Under the pieces are notes generated by a model. The model had not been told where the DNA came from. It was given only the letters and a program-made list of their open reading frames with translations, and did not search any database. The position numbers were made by a program, and so were the translations under genes. A DNA stretch of 64,000 bases, taken from assembly GCF_000733945.1 (NCBI RefSeq), contig NZ_JPOL01000001.1, forward strand, positions 1 through 64,000, read 5' to 3'. Positions 25,164-34,886 of the stretch are shown one piece after another (within the stretch, counting starts at the first letter, position 1; every line of letters starts with the position of its first letter). The DNA comes from Flavimarina sp. Hel_I_48 (GTDB lineage Bacteria; Bacteroidota; Bacteroidia; Flavobacteriales; Flavobacteriaceae).

Positions 25164-25889
25164 ATGAGCAAACCTATCAAGCCAGAACAGGACGTTTTTG
25201 GCGCTGCCCTACTCGATTATTATAACGGAACAAAGGATGCGGAGATCAACGTGCATTCTTCACTGACTGAAGATGATGTCATCCCGGTGCATTACCTGTT
25301 TCGGGATTATAATGCCATGCCGAAGCTGGAACAGCGCGCGCTAAATGAAGCTAATGGAAAAATACTGGATATAGGCGCCTGCTCTGGCAGCCATGCGTTA
25401 TACCTACAGGAACAGGGCAAGGATGTCACCGCTTTAGACAGTTCACCCGGAGCCATAAAAGTATCTCAAGACCGGGGCGTTAAAAAAACGTCGTGTATGA
25501 ATGTTCTCAAGTTTGAAGAAAAAGGCTTTGATACGCTGCTTTTATTGATGAACGGAACGGGAATTTTTGAAACGGTGGGAAAATCTGGAAAATACCTGCG
25601 CCATTTACACCAATTGCTGAATACTGGCGGACAGGTTCTCATCGACGCTACAGATATCAATTACATGTTTGAGGAAGAGGATGGCAGTTACTGGGTAGAT
25701 CTCAACAGGGATTATTATGGTGAAGTACGCTTTCAACTGAGTTATAAAGATCAGAAATCCGCTCATTTTGATTGGTTGTATCTCGATTACAACAATCTAA
25801 AACAATTGGCACTCAATGCTGGTTTTACGGCAGAACTCCTGGAAGAAGGGCCAGAGCATACCTATCTTGCAAAACTCGTAAAAAACTAA
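25164..25889 (+). CDS. Class I SAM-dependent methyltransferase
   Basis: A 241-residue Rossmann-fold methyltransferase. Motif I is ILDIGACSGSHALYLQEQG near residue 70 and motif II is VTALDSSPGAIKVS; motif IV is FDTLLLLMNGTGIFE and motif V/VI is LNTGGQVLIDATD. The acceptor is not predictable; an N-terminal helical segment (DVFGAALLDYYNG) is typical of small-molecule methyltransferases. A small hairpin lies 20 bases after the stop. Confidence 0.88.
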   Translation: MSKPIKPEQDVFGAALLDYYNGTKDAEINVHSSLTEDDVIPVHYLFRDYNAMPKLEQRALNEANGKILDIGACSGSHALYLQEQGKDVTALDSSPGAIKVSQDRGVKKTSCMNVLKFEEKGFDTLLLLMNGTGIFETVGKSGKYLRHLHQLLNTGGQVLIDATDINYMFEEEDGSYWVDLNRDYYGEVRFQLSYKDQKSAHFDWLYLDYNNLKQLALNAGFTAELLEEGPEHTYLAKLVKN

Positions 25890-25908
25890 AACTATCTATC
25901 GTCGAAAT

Positions 25909-25923
25909 TTCGGCTTAGCCGAA
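25909..25923 (+). terminator. Possible weak terminator hairpin
   Basis: TTCGGC-TTA-GCCGAA forms a 6-bp stem 20 bases after the methyltransferase stop, followed by an A/T-rich but not T-only stretch. Weak evidence. Confidence 0.35.
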
Positions 25924-26033
25924 TAAAATAAAGGTGCTTTTGTACCAATAAAATCATGAAAAGTCAATTTGAAATACAATTCGAATCACTTGAAATTCAA
26001 ACCTGGCTATTAATTAAATATTAAATATACATT

Positions 26034-26834
26034 ATGCTTAAAATTAGATCCTACCTCTTTGTGCTGTTTGCCTTCATTATATTTTCCTGTAGCAAGGATG
26101 ATGATGGAAATGATACTGAAAATTCACGGGTTGATAAAAGGGCAAACCAGCAAACCCTGGGAACCTCAGCGCGCGATTTTCTAACGGCAGATAATTTTAT
26201 AAGTATTCAGCTGGAAATAGCTTATGTACAGGGATTCAAACCCACGCAGGAAAGTATAGACGGCCTTGTAACCTTTCTTAAAGAACGTTGCAATAAACCA
26301 GCTAACATTACTATAAAAGAAACGGTTGTGGCGCCCACAGATGATGATGAGAGTCTTGATATTGATGAGATCGTGCAGATTGAAAGTGATAACCGCACCG
26401 TTTACAATACGGGAGATGAGTTGGCCGTCTGGGTATTTTTTGCAGATAACAATTCTGAAAAGGATGAAGGCAATAGCGTCATCTTAGGCACTGCTTACCG
26501 CAATACATCCTGTATTATATTTGAAAAAACCATTCGGGAGCAGGTTAATAATAATCCATTGTTAGATAATCTTTCACAAATAGAAGGTACTTCGCTTCAT
26601 CACGAATTTGGACATCTTTTCGGACTCGTGGACCTGGGAACGCCCATGCTTGTAGATCATCAGGATACTACCGCAGATGATAATGGGACTTCTACCCCTA
26701 ACAGACATTGTGATATAGAAGGTTGCCTAATGTATTATCAGACCGTCTCTGATGTTTTCTCCATGGGCTCTGGCGAAATTGCAGAATTTGATGAACTTTG
26801 CCTTGCCGATTTAAGGGCAAATGGCGGTAAATAA
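26034..26834 (+). CDS. Lipoprotein with zinc metalloprotease motif
   Basis: A 266-residue lipoprotein (LFVLFAFIIFSCSKDDDGND; Cys about 19, then an acidic linker that in Bacteroidota favours surface export). The segment LHHEFGHLFGLVDLG contains HExxHxxG(L)xD, the zinc-binding helix of metzincin-type proteases, followed by a cysteine-containing region HCDIEGCLMYY that could supply the Met-turn (CLMYYQ). The middle contains WVFFADNNSEKDEG. Its size and context suggest a matrixin-like secreted protease; substrate unknown. It is flanked by a terminator at 26881. Confidence 0.78.
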   Translation: MLKIRSYLFVLFAFIIFSCSKDDDGNDTENSRVDKRANQQTLGTSARDFLTADNFISIQLEIAYVQGFKPTQESIDGLVTFLKERCNKPANITIKETVVAPTDDDESLDIDEIVQIESDNRTVYNTGDELAVWVFFADNNSEKDEGNSVILGTAYRNTSCIIFEKTIREQVNNNPLLDNLSQIEGTSLHHEFGHLFGLVDLGTPMLVDHQDTTADDNGTSTPNRHCDIEGCLMYYQTVSDVFSMGSGEIAEFDELCLADLRANGGK

Positions 26835-26880
26835 GAGCTCAAAATAGCCGTTTTTTACTCAAATCAAAGCATTTATAATG

Positions 26881-26911
26881 AAAGCGCCGCCCTTAGTAGG
26901 GCGGCGCTTTT
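26881..26911. terminator. Bidirectional intrinsic terminator
   Basis: AAAGCGCCGCCC and GGGCGGCGCTTT form a perfect 12-bp GC-rich stem with a 6-base loop, followed by TTT. It lies between the metalloprotease lipoprotein gene and the convergent coiled-coil gene. Confidence 0.85.
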
Positions 26912-26957
26912 GATTTAACGCATTATAGAAATACCGTTTAGTAAATCCCTATTCTAT

Positions 26958-27842
26958 TTAATCCAAAACCATAGATGATTCTGCAATCACATTAGCACCA
27001 TCTAGGATATAGATCTTGTATGTTCCTTCTTCAAAACCATCTCCATTTGGTGGTATATTTTCACAAATATCCAGAGCCGTGTTCTCGTAGTAAAATTTAG
27101 AAACCGTACTGTACGTGATACTTGTACTGTCATTTACCTGCAAGGTTTTATTTTCCCCAAGTACATTATTTTCTGGGTCAAGAACTTTCACATAAAGCAT
27201 TTTGTCACCAGCTTCGGTGATCCTGTTTTGCGGTACGGTGTAGCATGTTCTGATCTGATCAACGCGACGGTTATTACTGTTCTCTACAAGTTTACCAGAA
27301 TTACGTACGATAACGCCAGTAGCTTTAAGCCTATTAGCTGCAAGACTGCTGCCCAGGGCAACTTTTTCCTCAAGTATTTCCCTTTGTGTACTAAGACTGT
27401 CACGCTTCATCTGTGAAACTTCCAGCTCGTATCGTGTACTGTCACGCTGCATGGTGAGCATTCTGTTCATTCCTTTTAGGGAATCATTTTGCGCAAAAAG
27501 GAAATCGCGCTCCTTTTGTAGTTTAAAAACTTCGCTCCTGTACTTGCGCAATGTGCTTATATCTGCATCCTGCTTTTGTACACTATCGATAAGAACCTGA
27601 ATACGATCACGTGCCTCGTTAAGTTCAGTATCCTTAAGGTTGTTTTCTTTAATCACCGTATCATATTTACCTACCATTTGCTTAAGGTCTGTAAGTACGA
27701 TCTCCTTTTCTTTTGTAAGTTCTGATTTCGTGTCTTTTTCCTGATTGTAAAGTTTGACCGCAAATGCGCCGGCCACGACTAATAAAACGGCAAGAATTCC
27801 TGTAATAATTTTCAGGCCACTGTTTTTATTCTCGTTTTCCAT
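26958..27842 (-). CDS. Membrane-anchored coiled-coil protein, unknown function
   Basis: A 294-residue protein with a short cytoplasmic N-terminus and one transmembrane helix at about residues 10-29 (IITGILAVLLVVAGAFAVKL). A long coiled coil follows at about 30-165 (KSELTKEKEIVLTDLKQMV, LRKYRSEVFKLQKERDFLF, MLTMQRDSTRYELEVSQMK), then a globular C-terminal domain (RIRTCYTVPQN-like region, MLYVKVLDPENNVLGENKT, YENTALDIC) ending TYKIYILDGANVIAESSM. This is an envelope protein with a periplasmic beta-rich end, widely conserved in flavobacteria to my impression. I do not know its function. Confidence 0.78.
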   Translation of the reverse strand: MENENKNSGLKIITGILAVLLVVAGAFAVKLYNQEKDTKSELTKEKEIVLTDLKQMVGKYDTVIKENNLKDTELNEARDRIQVLIDSVQKQDADISTLRKYRSEVFKLQKERDFLFAQNDSLKGMNRMLTMQRDSTRYELEVSQMKRDSLSTQREILEEKVALGSSLAANRLKATGVIVRNSGKLVENSNNRRVDQIRTCYTVPQNRITEAGDKMLYVKVLDPENNVLGENKTLQVNDSTSITYSTVSKFYYENTALDICENIPPNGDGFEEGTYKIYILDGANVIAESSMVLD

Positions 27843-28190
27843 TGTTGATTGATTAAGATGTTTTTAGGCAAATGCCCGTCTATTATTGTAATTAAATTCT
27901 TTGATAAAAGTGATTAACTATTTTGAACCAACGAAATAATTTTATCAAATTTAACTTTTATCCACCCTCGTGAACCCAGCAAATGTACAGCTTAAATCCC
28001 TGTAAAACAAAGCCTAAGATTATTGTCGGTGATTATAAAAAATGAACGGAAATTACTTTCAACAATTATCTGATGAGATCGATAACGAGCAATTCTAAGC
28101 GATAAAATCTACTTTTTTAAAATCCAACTGTGCGTTCTTACTGTTTTTGAGCTGGTGCCAGAATGCTTCAAAGGTTCAAAATGAATAATG
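27843..28190. other. Intergenic region, nothing recognisable
   Basis: About 350 bases, largely AT-rich, between the divergent coiled-coil gene and the promoter of the 54-residue membrane protein. A tiny frame near 28041 encodes only 18 residues and is not credible. No repeats or hairpins of note. Confidence 0.6.
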
Positions 28191-28198
28191 TAAATTTG
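28191..28198 (+). promoter_or_regulatory. -7 box for the 54-residue membrane protein
   Basis: TAAATTTG is an exact TAnnTTTG match 24 bases before the ATG at 28223. No clear TTG is seen at the -33 position. The box is the main reason for believing the small gene is expressed. Confidence 0.55.
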
Positions 28199-28222
28199 CA
28201 GTATATAAAAAAAGACCTTTAA

Positions 28223-28387
28223 ATGTCCAGCAAATACCGTAATAAACTTATACTATTCTTAGTACTCGCAGCTATCGCCTGTGCAATCTGGCCCTTTGAG
28301 GCGTTTTTTGCAAAAGGTTTACTTGTAGGCCTTTTGATAGCAGCACTTATTTATATCTTAAGGGAGTTTTTGCCCAAAAGAAGATAA
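28223..28387 (+). CDS. Small two-helix membrane protein, unknown function
   Basis: A 54-residue frame, MSSKYRNKLILF...REFLPKRR. It has a basic N-terminus, two hydrophobic helices (LILFLVLAAIACAIWPF and GLLVGLLIAALIYIL) and a strongly basic end, a normal topology for a small inner-membrane protein with both termini inside. It has its own exact -7 box. Family unknown to me. Confidence 0.62.
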   Translation: MSSKYRNKLILFLVLAAIACAIWPFEAFFAKGLLVGLLIAALIYILREFLPKRR

Positions 28388-28696
28388 TCTTATCACTTTC
28401 CAATTAGCCCATTCTCAGAGTGGTTTACTACAACGTTATTGTTGACTCTAATTGAGATTTCGGCCAATTAAAATTCTGTCAAAAAACCAATTTTTCGGGA
28501 AACTATTGTGGAAAACACAGTAGTTTTGGGGAAATATTACATGAATTTAGCGCTTTTCCAAATAAATAAATTTTATTTTTATTTATAATAATTTGAAAAT
28601 CAGAGTATTGAATTTATAAATTCGGTTTTTTTCCTCTGGTGCTATTGTTGTCCATAAATTTATTAATCAACCTTTTATAATACTTCAAAGCTATTT
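28388..28696. other. AT-rich leader region of the RND efflux operon
   Basis: About 310 bases, very AT-rich, upstream of the efflux operon. The operon promoter and any regulator operator should lie here, but no exact TAnnTTTG box and no convincing palindromic operator was found. No regulator gene is adjacent. Confidence 0.5.
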
Positions 28697-29845
28697 ATGA
28701 CTTACCAATACAGCAACCATCGCCCAAGTAAACTTAGATTCCTAACCTCTATTTTGCTATTTATAGGTTTATCTTCCTGCCAGGAAGAGGAAAAAAAAGA
28801 TGAGGGTCTGCCTTTGCCCGTGATATCATTACAGGAAGAAAGCGCTGCAAAATCCTTTCAATATATAGGGTCTATAGAAGGGGTAGAATCGGTTGAGATC
28901 AGGCCGCAGGTAGATGGTATTTTAGAGAATATCTATGTAGATGAAGGTGATTTTGTAAAAAAAGGAAAACCGCTATTTAAGATTAATAGTCAGCCCTACA
29001 TGGAAGATTACAAAAATGCCATGGCAAACGTAAATCTGGAAAAAGCGAAGGTGGAAAAAGCAAAAACAGATATTGACCGTTTACAGCCTCTTATTGATAA
29101 TGAGGTTATCTCTGAAGTAAAGATGAAATCTGTAGAAGCAGATTACCAGGTGGCGCTGTCTTCCTTACAGCGTGCTCAGGCCGAAGCGGCAAATATGAGG
29201 ATAAACCTCGATTTTACGACCATAAATGCGACAGTTAACGGTTTTATAGGTCGTATTCCCAAATCTACGGGAAATGTCGTCAAAAAGACAGATACCGAAC
29301 CGCTTACGATTTTATCAAGTGTAAAAGACATTTACGTATATTTCTCTATGAGCGAATCTGACTATTTGTATTATGAACGTGCAAAAAATGATACGCTTTC
29401 CAATCAGATGAACAATAATGTAAAACTGATGCTGGCCGATGATTCTGTATATGATTATATGGGAAAAATAGATGCTAATTCTGGTCAGATAGATAAATCC
29501 ACGGGTTCCATAACCTTACGTGCAAGATTTCAGAATCCAGATACCTTACTTCGTGCCGGGAATACCGGAAAAATCCTCATGGAAGAAATTTATCCTAATG
29601 CCATCCTTGTACCGCAGAGCGCCACAACGTTTATTCAGGATAAAAAATTCGTCTTTGTTTTGGATAAGGATAATGTTGTAGAGCGCAGGGAGATTATTAC
29701 AGAGGGTCGCTCTGGCGATAATTACATCGTAAGCTCTGAAAGTCTTTCACCACAGGAAAGAATTGTGGTTTCTGGCATTGATAAGTTGGCAAATGGTGTT
29801 AAGGTCAAGCCTATACAGCGAGGCAGACTTACTTCTTATAAATAA
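28697..29845 (+). CDS. RND efflux periplasmic adaptor (AcrA/MexA-type membrane fusion protein)
   Basis: A 382-residue lipoprotein (FLTSILLFIGLSSCQEEEKK; acylated Cys about 29). It links the inner-membrane pump to the outer-membrane channel. Domains in order are the barrel-sandwich lipoyl half (VEIRPQVDGILENIYVDEGD), a helical hairpin (about 100-160; VEKAKTDIDRLQPLIDNEV), the second lipoyl half (TINATVNGFIGRIPKSTGN), the beta-barrel (SVKDIYVYFSMSESDYL) and the membrane-proximal domain (ILVPQSATTFIQDKKFVFV). First gene of a three-gene tripartite efflux operon. Confidence 0.94.
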   Translation: MTYQYSNHRPSKLRFLTSILLFIGLSSCQEEEKKDEGLPLPVISLQEESAAKSFQYIGSIEGVESVEIRPQVDGILENIYVDEGDFVKKGKPLFKINSQPYMEDYKNAMANVNLEKAKVEKAKTDIDRLQPLIDNEVISEVKMKSVEADYQVALSSLQRAQAEAANMRINLDFTTINATVNGFIGRIPKSTGNVVKKTDTEPLTILSSVKDIYVYFSMSESDYLYYERAKNDTLSNQMNNNVKLMLADDSVYDYMGKIDANSGQIDKSTGSITLRARFQNPDTLLRAGNTGKILMEEIYPNAILVPQSATTFIQDKKFVFVLDKDNVVERREIITEGRSGDNYIVSSESLSPQERIVVSGIDKLANGVKVKPIQRGRLTSYK

Positions 29846-30019
29846 TTTACCGTCTGAAATACCAATTAGTGTCTTCAGTTTATTTTATGCTATGAGCTCA
29901 ATATTCGGCTCACTAAAATAACCTTTTAGCACTTTCCCCTTTCGGAAAACCACCACTTTATTCGTTATAAAATATCTTAAAGTTATTTTACAACAACCAA
30001 CCTCCCTTAATTCTTTTGC

Positions 30020-33000
30020 ATGTTCAAAAAAATCATCAAAAAACCAGTTTTAACACTTGTTATCACCATTATATTGGTGCTTGCAGGTGCAGTAAGCATC
30101 ACTTCCCTGCCCATAGAACGCTTTCCGGAAATTGCACCGCCCAGTGTAAGTGTGCAGGTGTATTATCCCGGTGGTAACGCGGAAACCGTTGCGAAATCTG
30201 TTTTGCTACCCATTGAAGAGGCCATTAACGGTACCGAAAATATGACTTATGCCAACTCTACCGCAACCAACTCTGGTAGGGGCCGCGTAACGATCTATTT
30301 TAAGCCAGGCACAAATGCGGATATCGCTTCGGTAAATATTCAGAACAGAATTTCCAGTATATCAGAACAGATCCCCCCTGAGGTAAGCGAAGCAGGTATT
30401 TCTGTGACAAAAAGAATGAAGGGTAGTATCATGACTATTAATATATATAGTGAGGATCCTACTTATGACGAGACCTTCTTAAATGCTTTTACGCGGATAA
30501 ATATACGTCGCGAACTAAAACGTGTTGATGGCCTCGCCGAAGCTTCCATTTTGAGACAACGGGATTATGCTATGCGCATATGGCTCAATCCTCAAAAGCT
30601 CGCTTCTTATAGCCTCACGCCACGCGAGGTTTTTCAACAGATAGAAGATCAAAATTTTGAGGCCGCTCCTGGAAAGTTTGGGGAAAATTCTGACGAACTT
30701 TTTGAAATCGTCATGAAGCATGATGGAAGGTTTAACCAACCGGAGGAATATGAAAACCTGGTCATCAAATCAGAAGATGCCGAAAAAACCCTGCATTTAA
30801 GGGATATCGCCCGGGTAGAATTTGGAGCTTCAAACTATACCAGTGAGAACCGTTTAAATGGTAAACCTTCCGTTACTATAGATATTGTTCAAAAAAGTGG
30901 TGCAAATGCCAAAGTCATTGATAAAAGAATTCGCGAGATCCTGGAAGAACAGTCCAATATTTTTCCCGAAGGTGTCAAATACGAGATTACTTATAGTGTA
31001 AGCGATCAGATTGATGAATCCATGAGCCAGGTGGTTCACACGCTCATAGAAGCTTTCATTCTGGTATTTATAGTGGTTTTCATCTTTCTTCAGGATTTTA
31101 GGGCGACCCTTATCACGGCGATATCTATCCCGGCCTCCCTGCTGGGTACATTTTTCTTTTTGAAGATCATAGGTGCCTCCATGAACGTTTTGAGTATGTT
31201 TTCCCTGGTACTGGCCATAGGTATTGTGGTGGATGACGCTATTGTCGTGATGGAAGCGATTCATGAAAAAATGACCCGTAGAAACCTGCCCGTTAAAAAA
31301 GCAGTTTCTGAGGCGATGGATGAAATTACCGGCGCCATTATCTCTATTACAGTGGTAATTGCAGCGGTATTTTTACCTGTTGGTTTCTTGAGTGGTCCCG
31401 TTGGGATATTCTATAAAGAATTTGCGTACACAATTATATTTGCGGTATTGATCTCGGCCATTAACGCCTTGACACTGACCCCCGTACTGAGCAAGATATT
31501 TTTTGCGAAAAGAAAGAGGAAAATAGGGAAAAGAAGCTTTTTTCATGTCATTACCGGCAATCGCCAGTTTAGAAAAATAAAGGTTATCCGTAGAAAAGGA
31601 CTCCGAAAATTTGATTCTTATTTTGACCGTTTTACGGAAAAATACCTTGGTATTGTACGATGGTTCTTAAACCATAAATGGATTGGTCTGGGTAGCCTTG
31701 TACTCATCATTGGGGCAACCGTGTTACTTTCCCGTTCTACACCGAGTGGATTTATACCTACGGAAGATGATAATTTTCTCATCTTTTCATTAAAAATGCC
31801 CGAAGGTTCTTCGCTGCACAGGACGAATATAGCACTGCGCCAGGCAGATTCCATCTTAAGACGTGATGAAGCGGTAAAAGGCGTCAACACCGTATCTGGA
31901 TTTAATGTGGTGGACAATGCCAATAGCCCTTCTTCTGGTCTGGGGTACGTTCAGTTGAAAAAAGCCGGAGAGCGCGGTGAAATATCCGAAATCAAGGAAG
32001 TTATTTCAAATCTTTTGGGAAAATTGGATAGCATTCCAGAAACAGATGTCAATATGTACCCCAGGCCCACCATACAGGGTTTTGGTAATTTTGATGGGGT
32101 TCAGTTTATGTTGCAGGATCGTTCTGATGGCGATCTGGGGGAATTTGGCCAGCTTGCCAATGAATTTATCATGGAGCTTAACAAGCAGGAAGAGGTAGAG
32201 AATGCGTTTACTTCCTTTAATCCTAATTTTCCGCAGTACAGGCTTGATATTGACTATGAAAAAGCCAAATATATGGGGGTGAGCGTCAAGGATATGATGT
32301 TCACCATCCAGTCCTTCTTTGGCCGTGTTCAACCAGGCGATTTTAACCGCTTTAGCCGTCAATATGGTGTGTACATGCAAGCGGATATTCAATATAGGGA
32401 AGCTCCGGAATCCTTCAATAATATTTTTGTGAAAAATGATGAGGGTGAAATGATACCCATCAATACAATTGTCAAACTTAAACAGGCTTACGGTCCCGAG
32501 GTGGTGAACCGTTATAACCTGTACAATGCGGCCAAGATCAATGTTACACCCGCAAAAGGCTTCAGTACCGGTGACGTAATGGATAAAATAGAACTGCTTA
32601 CCGAAGAAAAATTACCTGCCACGCTAAGCTATGAGTGGACGAGCATGAGCCTGGAAGAAAAAAACTCTGGCGGGGACACGATTTTTGTATTTGTGATTAT
32701 TATCGTACTGGTTTATTTTATTCTTGCTTCTCAATATGAAAGCTTCCTATTGCCACTAGCGGTAATGCTATCATTGCCCGTGGGTATTTTTGGGGTATTT
32801 CTTGCCATAAATGTGGCTGGTATAGACAATAATATCTATGTACAAATAGGGATTATTATGCTTATAGGCTTATTGGCAAAAAACTCGATTCTTATCGTGG
32901 AATTTGTCGCACAAAAAAGACGCGCTGGCCTCTCGGCCTATGATGCGGTACTAGAAGCGAGCGCCCTTAGGATACGTCCTATCATTATGACCTCCCTGGC

Positions 33001-33187
33001 GTTTACCGTTGGCCTCATCCCCTTAATGTTTGCAGAAGGATCATCTGCCCAGGGAAATCACTCGGTTAGTATAGGTACCGCTGGTGGAATGCTCAGTGGG
33101 ATCCTCCTGGGTATTTTTATCATTCCTGTGCTGTCTTATGTATTTCAACTGCTTCATGATAAATTCAACCTGGAGCGCTACGGTTAA
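30020..33187 (+). CDS. RND multidrug efflux permease (AcrB/HAE1 family)
   Basis: A 1055-residue proton-driven inner-membrane pump. The N-terminus FKKIIKKPVLTLVITIILVL begins TM1. The periplasmic porter domain starts GNAETVAKSVLLPIEEAING. TM4 carries the proton-relay aspartate pair in GIVVDDAIVVMEAIHEK, and TM10 carries the lysine in LLAKNSILIVEFVAQKRRAG. The second duplicated half begins near residue 545. Length is usual for hydrophobe/amphiphile exporters. The 174-base gap after the adaptor gene is long for an operon, but the gene set and following order argue for co-transcription. The drug spectrum cannot be read from sequence. Confidence 0.96.
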   Translation: MFKKIIKKPVLTLVITIILVLAGAVSITSLPIERFPEIAPPSVSVQVYYPGGNAETVAKSVLLPIEEAINGTENMTYANSTATNSGRGRVTIYFKPGTNADIASVNIQNRISSISEQIPPEVSEAGISVTKRMKGSIMTINIYSEDPTYDETFLNAFTRINIRRELKRVDGLAEASILRQRDYAMRIWLNPQKLASYSLTPREVFQQIEDQNFEAAPGKFGENSDELFEIVMKHDGRFNQPEEYENLVIKSEDAEKTLHLRDIARVEFGASNYTSENRLNGKPSVTIDIVQKSGANAKVIDKRIREILEEQSNIFPEGVKYEITYSVSDQIDESMSQVVHTLIEAFILVFIVVFIFLQDFRATLITAISIPASLLGTFFFLKIIGASMNVLSMFSLVLAIGIVVDDAIVVMEAIHEKMTRRNLPVKKAVSEAMDEITGAIISITVVIAAVFLPVGFLSGPVGIFYKEFAYTIIFAVLISAINALTLTPVLSKIFFAKRKRKIGKRSFFHVITGNRQFRKIKVIRRKGLRKFDSYFDRFTEKYLGIVRWFLNHKWIGLGSLVLIIGATVLLSRSTPSGFIPTEDDNFLIFSLKMPEGSSLHRTNIALRQADSILRRDEAVKGVNTVSGFNVVDNANSPSSGLGYVQLKKAGERGEISEIKEVISNLLGKLDSIPETDVNMYPRPTIQGFGNFDGVQFMLQDRSDGDLGEFGQLANEFIMELNKQEEVENAFTSFNPNFPQYRLDIDYEKAKYMGVSVKDMMFTIQSFFGRVQPGDFNRFSRQYGVYMQADIQYREAPESFNNIFVKNDEGEMIPINTIVKLKQAYGPEVVNRYNLYNAAKINVTPAKGFSTGDVMDKIELLTEEKLPATLSYEWTSMSLEEKNSGGDTIFVFVIIIVLVYFILASQYESFLLPLAVMLSLPVGIFGVFLAINVAGIDNNIYVQIGIIMLIGLLAKNSILIVEFVAQKRRAGLSAYDAVLEASALRIRPIIMTSLAFTVGLIPLMFAEGSSAQGNHSVSIGTAGGMLSGILLGIFIIPVLSYVFQLLHDKFNLERYG

Positions 33188-33273
33188 AATTTACAGCCTG
33201 CTCCCCTTAAAAAATAAGTTTTAAACTTAAAAAAACAGCTGCTTTGATAGTGCATTTTAAAAGTAAAGAGAAC

Positions 33274-34791
33274 ATGAAAAACAACGTTGATAGCAATACA
33301 TCAATAGCCCATAAGCTTGTCAAAACCTATTTTCCACTTAGAATAGTGATTTTGTCTGGCCTAATCTCCCTCGTGGTTTCCTGTAAAGTAGGCGAAGCTT
33401 ATGAGCGACCAACATTTAAGGGCATTTCTTCGGAATACTTTGTCAACGATGATTTGATAACCGAACCAGAAGTTGCTGATAGCACTACGATGTCCAGTAT
33501 TCCGTGGAAAAAGTATATCAAAGATACCTTGCTAACAAAACTTATTGATAGTGCGCTGGTCAACAATATTGCCCTTCAAAAAGCAAGGCAAAACACGAAT
33601 ATTGGCATGGAAGAACTGCAGCAGTCAAAAGCCAATTTTTATCCTTCGCTCAATGCCACACCCGCAGGTTACAACCGGGAATACTATTCTGAAAACTATA
33701 ATAATTATGGTTCTAACCGCGCACGGAGAAACCATGGTGAAAATGTACCAACAAGCCTATACACAGAACGACTCGCGTATACTTCAGCCCTGCAATCCAA
33801 TTGGGAAATTGATCTGTGGGGGAAATTGAGATGGAAAAAAGAGGCTGCCCGTGCCGAATTCATGAAAACCCAGGCTTTCAAAAATGCATTACAGACCGGC
33901 ATCGTAGCTGAAGTCTCTTCCACGTATTTCAATTTACTGATGCTAAGATCACAAATTGAGGTCGCCGAGAAGAATTTTGCCTTAAACGATAGTACCCTTA
34001 CCATTGTACGCTTGCAGTACGATGCCGGGGAAACAACTTCGCTCGCAGTCCAGCAGACAAATTCGCAACGTTTACGGGCAAAAAGTCTAATCCCGCAGCT
34101 GGAACGCGAATACACGATCATGGAAAATAAGTTAAACACCTTACTGGGTCGTTCTCCGCGGCATTTGCAAATAGAAAGGACTTTAGAGGAAACCGAGTTT
34201 CAGCATCAGTACGCTAGCGGCGTACCGCTTGAATTGATAAAAAACAGGCCAGATGTCGCTTTGTCAGAACTTGACCTTATCGCTACAAATGCCCGCGTGG
34301 GCGTTGCCGAAGCTTTAAAATATCCTTCTTTAAGTATAGACGGTACGGCAGGTTTTGATTCGTTTATCTTAAAAAATGTTTTTGACCCCTTAACTTCCGG
34401 TTTTGCGCTTATCAATGCTTCCCTTTTTCAACCTATTTTCAACAATCGTAAGATAAAAACGGAATATAGGGTCTCCCTTGCGCAGCGCGAAATTGCCCAA
34501 CTCGATTTTAAAAAGAGCTTGATCGCCGCAATTGAGGATGTTTCCAACGCAATGGCAAGTATAGAAAAACTTAAAGAACAATTTGAGATTGCTCAGGAGC
34601 GTACCGCAGTAACGCGAAAAGGACTAAAAGATGCCGGCCAATTGTTTAGAGGAGGTTATGCCAACTATCTAGAGGTTATCACCGCACAAACTGACGCCCT
34701 GGAGAGCGAACTTGATCTTATACGGGCAAAGAAACAAATACTGGTTGCTAAGATTGAACTTTACCGCAGTCTGGGTGGAGGCTGGAAATAA
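33274..34791 (+). CDS. Outer-membrane efflux lipoprotein (TolC/OprM/NodT family)
   Basis: A 505-residue outer-membrane channel subunit. The N-terminus is long and hydrophilic, followed by a lipobox-like segment (VILSGLISLVVSCKVGEAYERP; Cys about 45). Two outer-membrane efflux repeats follow, each with long helices: LIDSALVNNIALQKARQNTN and QSNWEIDLWGKLRWKKEAA in the first, and LIKNRPDVALSELDLIATNA and NASLFQPIFNNRKIKTEY in the second. The ATG at 33274 is preferred; the frame extends to a TTG at 33244. Third gene of the efflux operon, followed by a terminator. Confidence 0.94.
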   Translation: MKNNVDSNTSIAHKLVKTYFPLRIVILSGLISLVVSCKVGEAYERPTFKGISSEYFVNDDLITEPEVADSTTMSSIPWKKYIKDTLLTKLIDSALVNNIALQKARQNTNIGMEELQQSKANFYPSLNATPAGYNREYYSENYNNYGSNRARRNHGENVPTSLYTERLAYTSALQSNWEIDLWGKLRWKKEAARAEFMKTQAFKNALQTGIVAEVSSTYFNLLMLRSQIEVAEKNFALNDSTLTIVRLQYDAGETTSLAVQQTNSQRLRAKSLIPQLEREYTIMENKLNTLLGRSPRHLQIERTLEETEFQHQYASGVPLELIKNRPDVALSELDLIATNARVGVAEALKYPSLSIDGTAGFDSFILKNVFDPLTSGFALINASLFQPIFNNRKIKTEYRVSLAQREIAQLDFKKSLIAAIEDVSNAMASIEKLKEQFEIAQERTAVTRKGLKDAGQLFRGGYANYLEVITAQTDALESELDLIRAKKQILVAKIELYRSLGGGWK

Positions 34792-34810
34792 AATCAATCC
34801 AAAACAAATA

Positions 34811-34846
34811 AAACCCCCATTTTCCGATGGAAAATAGGGGTTTTTT
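34811..34846. terminator. Terminator after the RND operon
   Basis: CCCCCATTTTCC and GGAAAATAGGGG form a 12-bp stem with one mismatch and a 5-base loop, flanked by AAA on the left and TTTTTT on the right. Shared with the convergent ettA gene. Confidence 0.8.
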
Positions 34847-34886
34847 AATCATTTTAATTCACTTCAAAACTTGAAGCTTTATACAC

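Noticed and set aside
28041..28097. 18-codon frame in the intergenic region before the small membrane protein
   Set aside because: Too short, no promoter box, no hydrophobic or repeated pattern.
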